64,000 bases of DNA from Phyllobacterium sp. 21LDTY02-6 (lineage in GTDB: Bacteria > Pseudomonadota > Alphaproteobacteria > Rhizobiales > Rhizobiaceae). This document shows positions 41,023 through 50,521 of the stretch, piece by piece. The DNA lies in assembly GCF_023554255.2 (NCBI RefSeq), contig NZ_JAMJWD020000001.1, positions 186,001 to 250,000 of the forward strand, given 5' to 3'. Under the pieces are notes generated by a model. The model did not search any database and was not told the DNA's origin. It was given only the letters and a program-made list of their open reading frames with translations. How positions within the stretch are numbered: position 1 is the stretch's first letter; each line of letters begins with the position of its first letter. Position numbers and translations under genes: made by a program.

Positions 41023-42630
41023 ATGAATACCTACAAGAAACTCATTGCGGCCACGGCGCTTGCAGTGCTCGCCGGCGGTATGACGATGGGCGCGGCCTCG
41101 GCCAAGACCTTTGTCTATTGCTCCGAAGCATCGCCGGAAGGTTTCGATCCGGGCCTCTATACGGGCGGCAATACGTTCGACGCCTCCGCCCATACGGTCT
41201 ATAACCGCCTGCTGGAATTCAAGCCCGGCACCACCGAGCCGATCCCCGGCCTGGCGGAAAGCTGGGAGATTTCCGACGACGGTCTCCAATATACGTTCAA
41301 GCTGCGCAAGGGCGTCAAGTTCCAGACCACGGATTTCTTCACGCCGACCCGCGACCTCAACGCGGACGATGTGATCTTCTCCTATGAGCGCCAGTGGAAG
41401 GCCGATCATCCCTGGAACAAATATGTCACCGGCACGTCGTGGGAGTATTTCGCGGGCATGGGCCTGCCGGAACTGCTGCAGTCGATCGAAAAGGTCGATG
41501 ACATGACGGTGAAATTCACCCTCAAGCGCCGCGAAGCTCCGTTCCTCGCCAATGTCGCAATGCCTTTCGCCTCTATCATGTCGAAGGAATATGCCGACAA
41601 GCTCCAGGCCGACGGCGCCATGAACCAGCTGAACCAGAAGCCGCTCGGCACCGGGCCGTTCGCCTTCGTCGGCTACCAGCAGGATGCCGTCATCCGCTAC
41701 AAGGCCAATCCGGATTACTGGGGCGGCAAGCAGAAGATCGACGATCTGGTCTTCGCGATCACGACCGACGCTTCGGTGCGTTACCAGAAGCTGAAGGCCG
41801 GCGAATGCCACCTGATGCCCTATCCGAACCCGAGCGACGTCGCCTCGATGAAGGCCGATCCGAACCTCAAGGTTGCGGAACAGGAAGGCCTGAACGTTGC
41901 CTATTTCGCCTACAACACCACGCAGGCCCCCTTCGACAAGGTGGAAGTGCGCAAGGCGCTGAACATGGCGATCAACAAGCAGGCCATCGTCGATGGCGTG
42001 TTCCAGGGCCTGGCAACGCCTGCCAAGAACCCGATCCCGCCGACGATGTGGTCCTATGACGAGGCGACGGTCGACGACAAGTACGATCCGGAAGCCGCCA
42101 AGAAGATGCTCGAAGAAGCAGGCGTCAAGGACCTGACGCTCAAGGTCTGGGCAATGCCGGTCGCGCGCCCGTACATGGTCAATGCACGCCGTGCCGCCGA
42201 GCTGATCCAGTCCGACTTCCAGAAGGTCGGCGTCAAGGTCGAGATCGTGTCCTATGAATGGGCCGAATATCTCGACAAGTCGAAGGACAAGAACCGCGAT
42301 GGCGCCGTCATCCTCGGCTGGACCGGCGACAATGGCGATCCGGACAACTTCCTTGACACGCTCCTCGGTTGCGATGCCGTTGGCGGTAACAACCGTGCAC
42401 AATGGTGCAACAAGGAATTCGACGAGCTGGTGACGAAGGCCAAGGAAACGACTGACGTGGCAGAGCGTACCGCTCTCTACAAGCAGGCCCAGGCTGTCTT
42501 CAAGAAGGAAGCACCGTGGGCGACGCTCGATCACTCGCTGTCGGTCGTGCCGATGCGCAAGGGCGTCGAGGGCTTCCATCAGAGCCCGCTCGGCGACTTT
42601 GCCTTCGACGGTGTCGACATCGTCGAATAA
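41023..42630 (+). CDS. dppA: Dipeptide-binding periplasmic protein
   Basis: A 535-residue SBP_bac_5 family protein. The signal peptide (KKLIAATALAVLAGGMTMGA, cleavage at SAKT near residue 28) is followed by FVYCSEASPEGFDPGLYTGG, typical of DppA. RDLNADDVIFSYERQW, GTGPFAFVGYQQDAVIRYKA and a late WTGDNGDPDNFLDTLLGCDA contain the conserved peptide-binding residues. Four ABC subunit genes follow after a hairpin. Dipeptide (possibly also haem or delta-aminolevulinate) is the expected ligand. AAGGTGG precedes ATG 41023. Confidence 0.92.
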   Translation: MNTYKKLIAATALAVLAGGMTMGAASAKTFVYCSEASPEGFDPGLYTGGNTFDASAHTVYNRLLEFKPGTTEPIPGLAESWEISDDGLQYTFKLRKGVKFQTTDFFTPTRDLNADDVIFSYERQWKADHPWNKYVTGTSWEYFAGMGLPELLQSIEKVDDMTVKFTLKRREAPFLANVAMPFASIMSKEYADKLQADGAMNQLNQKPLGTGPFAFVGYQQDAVIRYKANPDYWGGKQKIDDLVFAITTDASVRYQKLKAGECHLMPYPNPSDVASMKADPNLKVAEQEGLNVAYFAYNTTQAPFDKVEVRKALNMAINKQAIVDGVFQGLATPAKNPIPPTMWSYDEATVDDKYDPEAAKKMLEEAGVKDLTLKVWAMPVARPYMVNARRAAELIQSDFQKVGVKVEIVSYEWAEYLDKSKDKNRDGAVILGWTGDNGDPDNFLDTLLGCDAVGGNNRAQWCNKEFDELVTKAKETTDVAERTALYKQAQAVFKKEAPWATLDHSLSVVPMRKGVEGFHQSPLGDFAFDGVDIVE

Positions 42631-42650
42631 AAAGGGTTACAACAATCTGA

Positions 42651-42681
42651 GGGATGCCCGGTTGCCGGGCATCCCTTCTTT
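42651..42681 (+). terminator. Intraoperon terminator-like hairpin after dppA
   Basis: GGGATGCCCGG and CCGGGCATCCC form an 11-base stem with a TTG loop, followed by TTCTTT. It probably stops most transcripts after dppA so that the binding protein is made in excess over the permease and ATPases. Confidence 0.8.
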
Positions 42682-42751
42682 GCTTCCCGCGCAGAAAAAA
42701 CAAAAGGCGAAGGGCAAGCAGCGCCGCACGTCAGCGGCTAGAGGGTAGACA

Positions 42752-43756
42752 ATGCTAAAATTTTTCGTGGGGCGCGTGGCCGTCATGTTCCTGACCTTCG
42801 TCGGGGTGTCGATCATCGCCTTTTCCTTCATCCGCCTGTTGCCGGGCGATCCGGTAGCGCTGCTTTCGGGCGAGCGCGTCATGTCGCCGGAACGCCATGC
42901 GGCGCTGATGCACGATCTTGGCTTCGACCGGCCCATCGTCATCCAGTATTTCGACTATCTCTGGGGCGTCCTGCGCGGTGATTTCGGCACCTCCATCGTC
43001 ACCAAGCAGCCGGTCCTCGACCAGTTCTTCCAGCTCTTCCCCGCGACGCTGGAACTGTCTGTCTGCGCCATCCTCTTCGCGGTGATCATCGGCATTCCGG
43101 CCGGCGTCTTCGCGGCCATCAAGCGCGGCTCCTTCTTCGATCAGGCGATCATGGGTACGGCGCTCATCGGCTTTTCGATGCCGATCTTCTGGTGGGGCCT
43201 GCTGCTCATCATGCTGGTGTCGAACACGCTGCAATGGACGCCGGTCTCGGGCCGCATCTCGCTCATGTTCTTCTTCCCGCCGGTCACCGGCTTCATGCTG
43301 ATCGACTCGCTGCTTTCCGGCGAGACCGGCGCGTTCAAGTCCGCCGTCAGCCATCTGATCCTGCCGACCATCGTCCTCGGCACCATTCCGCTTGCCGTCA
43401 TCGCGCGCCAGACGCGCTCGGCAATGCTCGAGGTGCTTTCGGAGGATTATGTGCGCACCGCCCGGGCCAAGGGCCTCGGGCCGCTGCGCGTCATCGGCGT
43501 CCATGCGCTGCGCAATGCGATGATACCGGTCGTCACCACCATCGGCCTGCAGGTCGGCGTGATGCTTGCCGGTGCGATCCTGACCGAGACGATCTTCTCC
43601 TGGCCCGGCATCGGCAAATGGATGGTCGATTCCGTCAGCCGCCGCGACTATGCGGTCATCCAGGGAGCGCTTCTCATCATCGCGGCGACCATCATGATCG
43701 TCAATCTGGTGGTGGATCTGCTCTACGGTCTCATCAACCCACGCATTCGCCACTGA
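42752..43756 (+). CDS. dppB: Dipeptide ABC importer permease DppB
   Basis: A 334-residue inner-membrane permease (BPD_transp_1) with six hydrophobic segments, the first being FVGRVAVMFLTFVGVSIIAF. The cytoplasmic EAA loop reads VRTARAKGLGPLRVIGVHAL, and the conserved N-terminal RLLPGDPVALL is typical of DppB/OppB. It pairs with DppC to form the channel. It starts 121 bases after dppA, past the hairpin, and is followed 12 bases later by dppC. Confidence 0.93.
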   Translation: MLKFFVGRVAVMFLTFVGVSIIAFSFIRLLPGDPVALLSGERVMSPERHAALMHDLGFDRPIVIQYFDYLWGVLRGDFGTSIVTKQPVLDQFFQLFPATLELSVCAILFAVIIGIPAGVFAAIKRGSFFDQAIMGTALIGFSMPIFWWGLLLIMLVSNTLQWTPVSGRISLMFFFPPVTGFMLIDSLLSGETGAFKSAVSHLILPTIVLGTIPLAVIARQTRSAMLEVLSEDYVRTARAKGLGPLRVIGVHALRNAMIPVVTTIGLQVGVMLAGAILTETIFSWPGIGKWMVDSVSRRDYAVIQGALLIIAATIMIVNLVVDLLYGLINPRIRH

Positions 43757-43768
43757 AAGGAGACGGTC

Positions 43769-44680
43769 ATGTCAGAAACAACCGTTCATGGTGGCGTGTC
43801 CACCGATTCCTCGCTCCGACGCCGGCTCGCCGAATTCTGGTACTACTTCTCCGAGAATCGCGGCGCCGTCATCGGCCTCGTCTTCTTCCTGCTGCTCGTC
43901 CTCGTCGCCATCCTCGCGCCGTGGATCGCGCCGCACGGCCCCGCCGATCAATATCGCGACGCGGTGCTGCTTCCGCCGGTCTGGCAGGAACGCGGCAACG
44001 CATCCTATCTTCTCGGCACCGATGCGGTCGGCCGCGATATCCTGTCCCGCCTCATCTATGGCGCACGCTATTCGCTGTTCATCGGCGTCATCGTGACCTC
44101 GATCGCGCTGGTCGGCGGCATCGTCATCGGCGTCGTCGCCGGTTATTTCCGCGGCTGGGTCGATACGCTGATCATGCGGCTGATGGATATCATCCTCGCC
44201 TTCCCGTCGCTGCTGCTGGCGCTGGTGCTGGTCGCCGTGCTCGGACCGGGCCTGATCAACGCGATGATCGCCATCGCGCTGGTGTTCCAGCCGCATTTCG
44301 TGCGGTTGACCCGCGCGGCGGTGATGTCCGAAAAGACCAGGGATTATGTCATCGCCTCCAAGGTGGCGGGAGCCAGCCATTTGCGGCTCATGTTCAAGAC
44401 CATCCTGCCGAACTGCACGGCGCCGCTCATCGTCCAGGCGACCCTGTCGTTCTCGAACGCCATCCTCGATGCAGCGGCCCTCGGCTTCCTCGGCTACGGC
44501 GCGCAGCCGCCCACGCCCGAATGGGGCACGATGCTTGCCGATGCCCGTGAATTCATCTCCAGCGGCCAGTGGTGGGTCGTGACGCTCCCGGGCGTTGCCA
44601 TCCTCGTCACCGTGCTTGCGATCAACCTCGTCGGCGACGGTCTGCGCGATGCCCTCGACCCCAAACTGAAGAGGAGCTGA
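43769..44680 (+). CDS. dppC: Dipeptide ABC importer permease DppC
   Basis: A 303-residue permease with the OppC/DppC N-terminal cytoplasmic segment (RRRLAEFWYYFSENRGAVIG), six membrane helices, HGPADQYRDAVLLPPVW and LLGTDAVGRDILSRLIYGAR in the first periplasmic part, and the EAA motif YVIASKVAGASHLRLMFKTI. It partners DppB. AGGAG precedes the start. It ends one base before the dppD start codon. Confidence 0.93.
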   Translation: MSETTVHGGVSTDSSLRRRLAEFWYYFSENRGAVIGLVFFLLLVLVAILAPWIAPHGPADQYRDAVLLPPVWQERGNASYLLGTDAVGRDILSRLIYGARYSLFIGVIVTSIALVGGIVIGVVAGYFRGWVDTLIMRLMDIILAFPSLLLALVLVAVLGPGLINAMIAIALVFQPHFVRLTRAAVMSEKTRDYVIASKVAGASHLRLMFKTILPNCTAPLIVQATLSFSNAILDAAALGFLGYGAQPPTPEWGTMLADAREFISSGQWWVVTLPGVAILVTVLAINLVGDGLRDALDPKLKRS

Positions 44681-44681
44681 C

Positions 44682-45539
44682 ATGCCAAAGCTGCTCGAAA
44701 TAAAGAACCTCTCGGTAGGTTTCGAAACGAGTTCAGGCCAGTTCATGGCGGTGCAGGGCATCGACCTTTCGGTCGACGCGCGCGAAGTGCTCGCCATTGT
44801 CGGCGAGTCCGGTTCCGGCAAGTCCGTGGCCATGCTCGCGGTGATGGGCCTGCTGCCGAAGACGGCGACGGTGACCGCGGACAGCATGAGCTTCGACGGC
44901 CATGACATGCTCGCCATGAACGGCAGGCAGCGCCGCGAGATCATCGGCCGCGACGTCGCCATGATCTTCCAGGAGCCGATAGCCAGCCTCAATCCATGTT
45001 TCACCGTCGGCTTCCAGCTCGAGGAAGTGCTGCGCGTGCACATGAAGATGGACAAGAAGGCGCGGCGCGCCCGCGCCATCGAACTGTTCAAGCTGGTCGG
45101 CATTCCTTCGCCGGAAGAAAGGCTGAACTCGTTCCCGCACCAGATGTCGGGCGGTCAATGCCAGCGCGTCATGATCGCGATCGCCATTGCCTGCAACCCG
45201 AAGCTGCTGATTGCGGATGAACCGACAACCGCTCTCGACGTCACCATCCAGAAGCAGATCCTCGACCTGCTGGTCGGGCTGCAGGCAAAGCATGGCATGG
45301 GGCTGATCATGATCACCCATGACATGGGCGTCGTCGCCGAAACTGCCGACCGGGTGATCGTTCAATATAAGGGGCGCAAGATGGAGGAGGCCGACGTGCT
45401 TTCGCTGTTCGAATCGCCGAAACATCCCTATACGCGCGCGCTTCTTTCGGCATTGCCGGAAAATGCCACGGGAGACCGGCTGTCGACGGTGGCCGACTTC
45501 ATGAAGCACGAGGCCGAAAGCGCAGGAGCTGCATCATGA
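44682..45539 (+). CDS. dppD: Dipeptide ABC importer ATPase DppD
   Basis: A 285-residue ABC ATPase: Walker [11 protein letters not shown]-loop [16 protein letters not shown], signature [15 protein letters not shown] and Walker [15 protein letters not shown], followed by H-loop [13 protein letters not shown]. The signature has Cys in place of the usual Gln-x position (GGQCQR), a mild variation. It is somewhat shorter than the enterobacterial 327 residues and lacks the full C-terminal Fe-S-like extension. It overlaps dppF by four bases. Confidence 0.92.
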   Translation: MPKLLEIKNLSVGFETSSGQFMAVQGIDLSVDAREVLAIVGESGSGKSVAMLAVMGLLPKTATVTADSMSFDGHDMLAMNGRQRREIIGRDVAMIFQEPIASLNPCFTVGFQLEEVLRVHMKMDKKARRARAIELFKLVGIPSPEERLNSFPHQMSGGQCQRVMIAIAIACNPKLLIADEPTTALDVTIQKQILDLLVGLQAKHGMGLIMITHDMGVVAETADRVIVQYKGRKMEEADVLSLFESPKHPYTRALLSALPENATGDRLSTVADFMKHEAESAGAAS

Positions 45540-46369
45540 GCGAGATCGTACTCGAGGGACGCAATATCGTCCGCGACTATCACGTCGGCGGCGGGCTGTT
45601 CAGCGCGGCCAAGACGGTGCACGCCGTCAAGGGCGTCAGCTTCAAGCTCGAAAAGGGCAAGACGCTGGCCATCGTCGGCGAAAGCGGCTGCGGCAAGTCC
45701 ACGCTCGGCCGCATTCTGACGCTGATTGACCCGCAGACCTCCGGCGAACTCCTGATCGACGGCAAGGCGATCAACATCGCCCGCGACCGGGTGACGTCCG
45801 AGATGCGCCGCAAGGTGCAGATCATCTTCCAGAACCCCTATGGCTCGCTCAATCCGCGCCAGAAGATCGGCGAGGTGCTCGGGGAGCCGCTGCTGCTCAA
45901 CACCAACAAGACTGCTGCCGAGCGGCGCGAACTCGCCATGCAGATGCTGGTCAAGGTCGGCCTCGGCCCGGAGCATTACAATCGCTATCCGCACATGTTT
46001 TCCGGCGGGCAGCGGCAGCGCATCGCCATCGCGCGGGCACTGATGCTCAGCCCCAGCCTGCTGGTGCTCGACGAGCCGGTTTCGGCCCTCGATCTATCGG
46101 TGCAGGCGCAGGTGCTCAACCTGCTGGCCGATCTGCAGGACGAGTTCAACCTCACCTATGTGTTCATCAGCCACGACCTTTCGGTGGTGCGCTACATCGC
46201 CGACGAGGTGATGGTGATGTATTACGGCGAGGTCGTGGAATATGGCACGCGGGACGAGGTTTTCTCCAACCCGCAGCACGCCTATACCAAGACGCTGTTC
46301 GCGGCGACGCCGAAGTCCGACGTCGACAGCATCCGCGCGCGCATCGCCGCAAAGAAAGCTGCCGCTTGA
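45536..46369 (+). CDS. dppF: Dipeptide ABC importer ATPase DppF
   Basis: A 277-residue ABC ATPase: Walker A GESGCGKST, Q-loop IFQNPYGSLNPRQKIG, signature FSGGQRQRIAIARA, Walker B LLVLDEPVSALDLSVQAQ and H-loop ISHDLSVVRYIAD. The start ATG overlaps the dppD stop (ATGA), so the two ATPases are coupled to equal amounts. It is shorter than enterobacterial DppF (about 330) at the C terminus, which is usual for rhizobial relatives. Confidence 0.92.
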   Translation: MSEIVLEGRNIVRDYHVGGGLFSAAKTVHAVKGVSFKLEKGKTLAIVGESGCGKSTLGRILTLIDPQTSGELLIDGKAINIARDRVTSEMRRKVQIIFQNPYGSLNPRQKIGEVLGEPLLLNTNKTAAERRELAMQMLVKVGLGPEHYNRYPHMFSGGQRQRIAIARALMLSPSLLVLDEPVSALDLSVQAQVLNLLADLQDEFNLTYVFISHDLSVVRYIADEVMVMYYGEVVEYGTRDEVFSNPQHAYTKTLFAATPKSDVDSIRARIAAKKAAA

Positions 46370-46395
46370 TTTAGCGCGCGGTTTATCCTTCACTT

Positions 46396-46428
46396 CTGGC
46401 GCCGGGCCTCGCAAGGGCCGGGCGCCAG
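46396..46428 (+). terminator. Hairpin after dppF
   Basis: CTGGCGCC-GGGCC pairs with GGGCC-GGGCGCCAG (imperfect) around a short loop. It lies between dppF and the small protein gene. It has no T tract, so it may be an attenuator or a weak terminator. Confidence 0.45.
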
Positions 46429-46446
46429 ACAAGCAGGAGGAAACGC

Positions 46447-46728
46447 ATGACCGACCGTCAGCCGATATCGACCGCACCCACGGATGGCTCCAAGATCCAG
46501 ATTTTCTGGACCGACGAGGATGGCCAGGAAAACCAGTCGATCGGGCAGTACCGCTCGCTGGAGCGCCTGAAGGCCGGCGGCGGCCAATGGGACGAGACGG
46601 ATGCGGGCTGGTGGGTGTTCACCGATTCCAGCACGCAGAAGAAGGTATCGCCCACGAGCTGGCAACCCGCCGGCAAGTCCGACGAGGAGGCTGGCGATGG
46701 GGCTGGCGAGGAGGCCGAGGATCAGTGA
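46447..46728 (+). CDS. Small hypothetical acidic protein, 93 residues
   Basis: From ATG 46447, after a strong AGGAGGAAACGC, the protein reads TDRQPISTAPTDGSKIQIFW with further aromatic residues (AGWWVFTDSSTQKKVSPTSW) and a very acidic Gly/Glu tail (SDEEAGDGAGEEAEDQ). The compact Trp-rich middle and the good ribosome site support a real gene. The N-terminal PI-STAP-DG pattern resembles small DUF551-like proteins of phages and rhizobia, a weak resemblance only. It is probably read from the dpp operon. Confidence 0.68.
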   Translation: MTDRQPISTAPTDGSKIQIFWTDEDGQENQSIGQYRSLERLKAGGGQWDETDAGWWVFTDSSTQKKVSPTSWQPAGKSDEEAGDGAGEEAEDQ

Positions 46729-46731
46729 TCC

Positions 46732-47772
46732 TCAGTTCTTCTGGTGCTTCAGCAGGCCGCGCACGATGTCGTCGGCCGAGATCATCCCGAGAATAGCGCC
46801 GTTGTGAACCACGCCGACATCGCCGCTGTTCCTGGCGATCGCCTGCATGATGTCGCGGATCGGCGTCTCTGGCCGGGCCGTCGCCGCAAAGGGCCGCCCG
46901 GCGCGGCTGCGGTCGAGCTCGACCATCACGTCGGCGGCGGTCAGCACGCCCAGCGGGTTCATGTTGGCGACGAAGTCCGCCACATATTCATTGGCCGGGC
47001 GCATCAATATATCCTGCGCGGTGCCGCACTGGATGATGCGGCCGCCCTCCATGATGGCGATGCGATTGCCGATCTTCATCGCCTCGTCGAGATCGTGGCT
47101 GACGAAGACGATGGTCTTCCTGAGACGCTCCTGCAGGCTCAAAAGTTCGTCCTGGAGCCGGGTGCGGATGAGCGGGTCCAGCGCCGAGAACGGCTCGTCC
47201 ATGAGAAGGATCGGCGCGCCCGTGGCAAAGGCGCGGGCAAGGCCGACGCGCTGCTGCATCCCGCCTGAAAGCTCGCCGACCTTGCGGTCCGCCCAATCCT
47301 TCAGATTGACGAGTTCAAGCTGCTGGCGGACGGCCTCGGCGCGTTCGGCACGGGAAACGCCCGACAGTTCGAGCCCGAAACCGACATTTTCCTCGACGGT
47401 CCGCCATGGCAAAAGCCCGAACTGCTGGAACACCATCGACACCAGACGCTTGCGCAGGTCGCGCAATGTCGGCTTGTCGGCCTTGCCGACATCGATGGAC
47501 CGGCCATTATTGTGCACGACGACGGAACCGCGCGAAATCGGATTGAGGCGGTTGATCGCCCGCAGCAAGGTGGATTTGCCGGAGCCGGACAGGCCCATCA
47601 ACACCAGTATTTCGCCCTCGGCAATGGTCAGCGAGCAATCATGGACGCCGAGCACATGGCCGGTTTCCGCCTGTATCTCGGTCCGGCTCCTGCCCTGGTC
47701 GGCCAGGGCGAGCGAAGCCTCCGTGCGCTTGCCGAAGACGATGGAGACGTTGTCGAGCGTTATCGCGGTCAT
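46732..47772 (-). CDS. choV: Choline ABC importer ATPase
   Basis: A 346-residue ATPase of the glycine betaine/choline (ProV) class: Walker A LMGLSGSGKSTLLRAINRL, Q-loop MVFQQFGLLPWRTV, signature ELSGGMQQRVGLARAF, Walker B ILLMDEPFSALDP and FVSHDLDEAMKIG. A C-terminal CBS-like part (TPIRDIMQAIARNSGDVGVV) may sense ionic strength as in OpuA. ATG 47772 overlaps the choW stop by four bases (ATGA). An open frame further upstream on the same strand is out-of-frame sequence inside choW. Confidence 0.9.
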   Translation of the reverse strand: MTAITLDNVSIVFGKRTEASLALADQGRSRTEIQAETGHVLGVHDCSLTIAEGEILVLMGLSGSGKSTLLRAINRLNPISRGSVVVHNNGRSIDVGKADKPTLRDLRKRLVSMVFQQFGLLPWRTVEENVGFGLELSGVSRAERAEAVRQQLELVNLKDWADRKVGELSGGMQQRVGLARAFATGAPILLMDEPFSALDPLIRTRLQDELLSLQERLRKTIVFVSHDLDEAMKIGNRIAIMEGGRIIQCGTAQDILMRPANEYVADFVANMNPLGVLTAADVMVELDRSRAGRPFAATARPETPIRDIMQAIARNSGDVGVVHNGAILGMISADDIVRGLLKHQKN

Positions 47773-48611
47773 TGGTCGTGCTCCTTGCCGGGGCGGAATA
47801 TCCGGTCGAGCACGATCGCCACCACGACGATGACGAGGCCCGCCTCGAAGCCGAGCGCGGTGTTGACCGAGTTGAGCGCCCGCACCACCGGGACGCCGAG
47901 GCCGTCGGCGCCGACGAGGGCGGCGATCACCACCATGGAGAGCGAGAGCATGATGGTCTGCGTCAGCCCGGCGAGAATCTGCGGCATGGCGTAGGGCAGT
48001 TCGATCTTCCACAGCAATTGGCTGGACGAGGCGCCGAAGGCCTCGCCGGCTTCGACGAGATGGATCGGCGTCGAGGAAACGCCGAGATGGGTGAGGCGGA
48101 TCGGCGCCGGCAGCACGAATATCGCCGTTGCCAGCAGCCCCGGCACCATGCCGATGCCGAAGAAGACGATGGCCGGGATGAGATAGACGAAAGTCGGCAA
48201 TGTCTGCATCAGGTCGAGAATGGGACGGATCGCGGCGTAGAATTTTGGCCGGTGCGCGGCGAGGATGCCGATCGGCACGCCGATGCCCATGCACAGGATG
48301 CAGGAGGAGAGCACAAGGGTCAGCGTCTCCATGGTCTCGCTCCAGTAGCCTTGGTTGAGGATGAAGAGGAAGCCGAGGATCGTCAGCAGCGAAACGGCGA
48401 TGGAGCGTCGCAGGGCATAGGCGATCGCGGCGAAGATGGCGATCATGATCAACGGGTGCGGGTATTTCAGCACGAACATCAGCGCGTCGATGAAACCCTG
48501 CATGACGAGCGCGAGCCCGTCGAAAAAGCCCGCGAAATTGGTGGTGAGCCAATCAACAAGCGCCTTCGCCGTCTTCCCGACGGGTATCTTGTCTTCCGTC
48601 AACCAGTCCAA
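47769..48611 (-). CDS. choW: Choline ABC importer permease
   Basis: A 280-residue membrane permease of the ProW/OpuAB type with an N-terminal cytoplasmic amphipathic segment (VDWLTTNFAGFFDGLALVMQ), about six membrane helices and the EAA-like LVEAGEAFGASSSQLLWKIE. AALVGADGLGVPVVRALNSV is the conserved C-terminal stretch of the family. The start codon appears to be TTG at 48611, with AGGGGGA upstream at slightly long spacing. It lies between choX and choV. Confidence 0.9.
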   Translation of the reverse strand: MDWLTEDKIPVGKTAKALVDWLTTNFAGFFDGLALVMQGFIDALMFVLKYPHPLIMIAIFAAIAYALRRSIAVSLLTILGFLFILNQGYWSETMETLTLVLSSCILCMGIGVPIGILAAHRPKFYAAIRPILDLMQTLPTFVYLIPAIVFFGIGMVPGLLATAIFVLPAPIRLTHLGVSSTPIHLVEAGEAFGASSSQLLWKIELPYAMPQILAGLTQTIMLSLSMVVIAALVGADGLGVPVVRALNSVNTALGFEAGLVIVVVAIVLDRIFRPGKEHDQ

Positions 48612-48690
48612 GCCGAATTGTCCCCCTGCATGATAGGATCAAAAGGCCACCCCGCGGGGCGGCCCATGACAAGTTTGAATGCTCCGGCGG

Positions 48691-49635
48691 TTAGAGGCCG
48701 AGAGCTTCCTTGGCGGCGGGAAGGGCTTCCTTGCCGTCATAGGTGGTAACGCCGGCCAGCCATTGATCGAGGATCGCCGGATTGTCCTTGAGCCAGTCGG
48801 TGGCAGCGTCCGCCGCATCCTCGCCATCGTCGAGGATCTTGCCCATGATCTCGTTTTCCATCTGCAGATTGAATTTGAGATTGGTCAGGAACTTGCCGAG
48901 ATTGGCACATTCGGCCGTGAAGCCGGCGCGCACATTGGTGTGGATGATGGCGCCGCCGAAATCCGGGCCGAAGACGTCATCGCCGCCCGAAAGATAGGCG
49001 AGCTTGAAGTTGGAGTTCATCGGATGGGGTTCCCAGCCGAGGAAGACGATCGGCTTCTCGCTCTTGGTATCCTTGGCGACCTGCGCGAGCATGCCCTGTT
49101 CGGACGATTCGGCCAGCTGGAAGTCCTTCAGCCCGAACTGGTCCTTGGCGATCATGTCGAGGATGAGCCGGTTTCCGTCATTGCCGGGCTCGATGCCGTA
49201 GATCTTGCCGCCGAGCTCATCCTTGAACTTGGCGATGTCCTTGAAATCCTTCAGGCCCTTGTCGTGGAGATATTGCGGCACGGCAAGCGTGTATTTCGCG
49301 CCGGTCAGGTTCGGGCCGAGGTCCTCGACGGTCTTGTTGTCCAGATAGGGCTTGATGTCGGCCGACTGGGTCGGCATCCAGTTGCCGAGAAAGACGTCGA
49401 TGTCCTTCTTGCCAAGCGAGGCGTAGGTGACGGGCACGGAGAGCACCTTGATATCGGTCGAATAACCGAGCGCCTTCAGCACTTCGGTCGTTGCCGCGGT
49501 CGTCGCCGTGACGTCGGTCCAGCCGACATCGGCAAAGCGCACCGTCTTGCACGATTCCGGTTCCGCCGCGAGGGCCGCCGGGCTCGCGGCCAGGAGCGCC
49601 GCCAGGGCGACTGTCGTTTTGAACGTGATTTTCAT
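48691..49635 (-). CDS. choX: Choline-binding periplasmic protein
   Basis: A 314-residue OpuAC-type binding protein with a signal peptide (TTVALAALLAASPAALAAEP). The mature part has CKTVRFADVGWTDVTATTAA, DVFLGNWMPTQSADIKPYLD, YGIEPGNDGNRLILDMIAKD and PIVFLGWEPHPMNSNFKLAY. These contain the Trp/Tyr residues that make the quaternary-amine cage in S. meliloti ChoX. Choline import feeds betaine synthesis, and the betaine-type oxygenase at the window start could use the product. GGGGAG precedes the ATG. Confidence 0.92.
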   Translation of the reverse strand: MKITFKTTVALAALLAASPAALAAEPESCKTVRFADVGWTDVTATTAATTEVLKALGYSTDIKVLSVPVTYASLGKKDIDVFLGNWMPTQSADIKPYLDNKTVEDLGPNLTGAKYTLAVPQYLHDKGLKDFKDIAKFKDELGGKIYGIEPGNDGNRLILDMIAKDQFGLKDFQLAESSEQGMLAQVAKDTKSEKPIVFLGWEPHPMNSNFKLAYLSGGDDVFGPDFGGAIIHTNVRAGFTAECANLGKFLTNLKFNLQMENEIMGKILDDGEDAADAATDWLKDNPAILDQWLAGVTTYDGKEALPAAKEALGL

Positions 49636-49823
49636 CTGGTTCTCCCCTTCCGGCGTTTTCCGGATTTTTCAATTGTCAGAACCAAGCATCAATCGGCCGG
49701 GTGTTCAAGCATAGGCGCGCATAAAACGCGTCAAATCGCGACAGTTGTTGATATTCTGACAAAAGCTGTTGGCGACGGTTGACGCGAGGTTCAAGCTGCG
49801 CGGCAAGTCTGGTTAAAGCGGGC

Positions 49824-50411
49824 ATGGCAAAACTCTATTTCAGCTATTCGGCAATGAATGCCGGCAAATCGACACTGCTGCTTCAGGCCTCCTACAACTA
49901 TCAGGAGCGCGGCATGAGGACGATGTTGTTCACCGCCGCGCATTATGCGGTGGACGGCGTCGGCAAGATCGTCTCGCGGCTCGGCGTCAGCGCCCCGGCG
50001 GAACTCTACCGCGAGGAAGACGATCTGTTCGCAAGGATCGAGGCAGCGAACGCCGCGGCGCCGCTGAGCTGCGTCTTCATCGACGAGGCGCAGTTCCTGT
50101 CGCGGCAGCAGGTATGGCAATTGGGACGCGTGGCGGACCGGTTGAACATCCCGGTCATGTGCTTCGGCCTGCGCACCGATTTCCAGGGCAAGCTCTTTCC
50201 GGGATCGTCGGAATTGCTGGCCATCGCCGATACGCTGCGGGAAATCCGCACGATCTGCCATTGCGGCGCCAAGGCGACGATGGTCGTGCGGCGCGACCAG
50301 CAAGGCAAGGCGCTGACCGAGGGGGCGCAGGTGGCAATCGAGAAGTCGGTCTATGTCTCGCTCTGCCGCAGGCATTGGGAAGACGAGACCGGGCGCATGA
50401 CAGCGCCCTGA
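49824..50411 (+). CDS. tdk: Thymidine kinase
   Basis: A 195-residue type II thymidine kinase. P-loop FSYSAMNAGKSTLLLQASYN, catalytic region VFIDEAQFLSRQQV, lasso CHCGAKATMVVRRD and C-terminal Cys/His (SLCRRHWED) for the structural zinc site. It salvages thymidine to dTMP. ATG 49824 is preferred over the open frame to 49779. It is followed after 110 bases by the AAA+ cassette on the same strand, with no sign of a link beyond position. Confidence 0.93.
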   Translation: MAKLYFSYSAMNAGKSTLLLQASYNYQERGMRTMLFTAAHYAVDGVGKIVSRLGVSAPAELYREEDDLFARIEAANAAAPLSCVFIDEAQFLSRQQVWQLGRVADRLNIPVMCFGLRTDFQGKLFPGSSELLAIADTLREIRTICHCGAKATMVVRRDQQGKALTEGAQVAIEKSVYVSLCRRHWEDETGRMTAP

Positions 50412-50521
50412 TTCGGGTCGCCCAGCCAAATTATAATTGTATTTCTTTTCGCGCGGCAGCGGCGCAGCCTATATGCAATTGACGCGCCTATTGATAGTTT
50501 GTGGCGAAAAGGGAGACATGT

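Noticed and set aside
40696-42579. A 627-residue minus-strand frame opposite dppA
   Set aside because: Antisense to a canonical DppA with signal peptide; no recognisable domain.
47773-48552. An N-terminal extension of the choV frame
   Set aside because: The extension lies out of frame within choW, which has clear permease motifs; choV begins at 47772 with an ATGA overlap.
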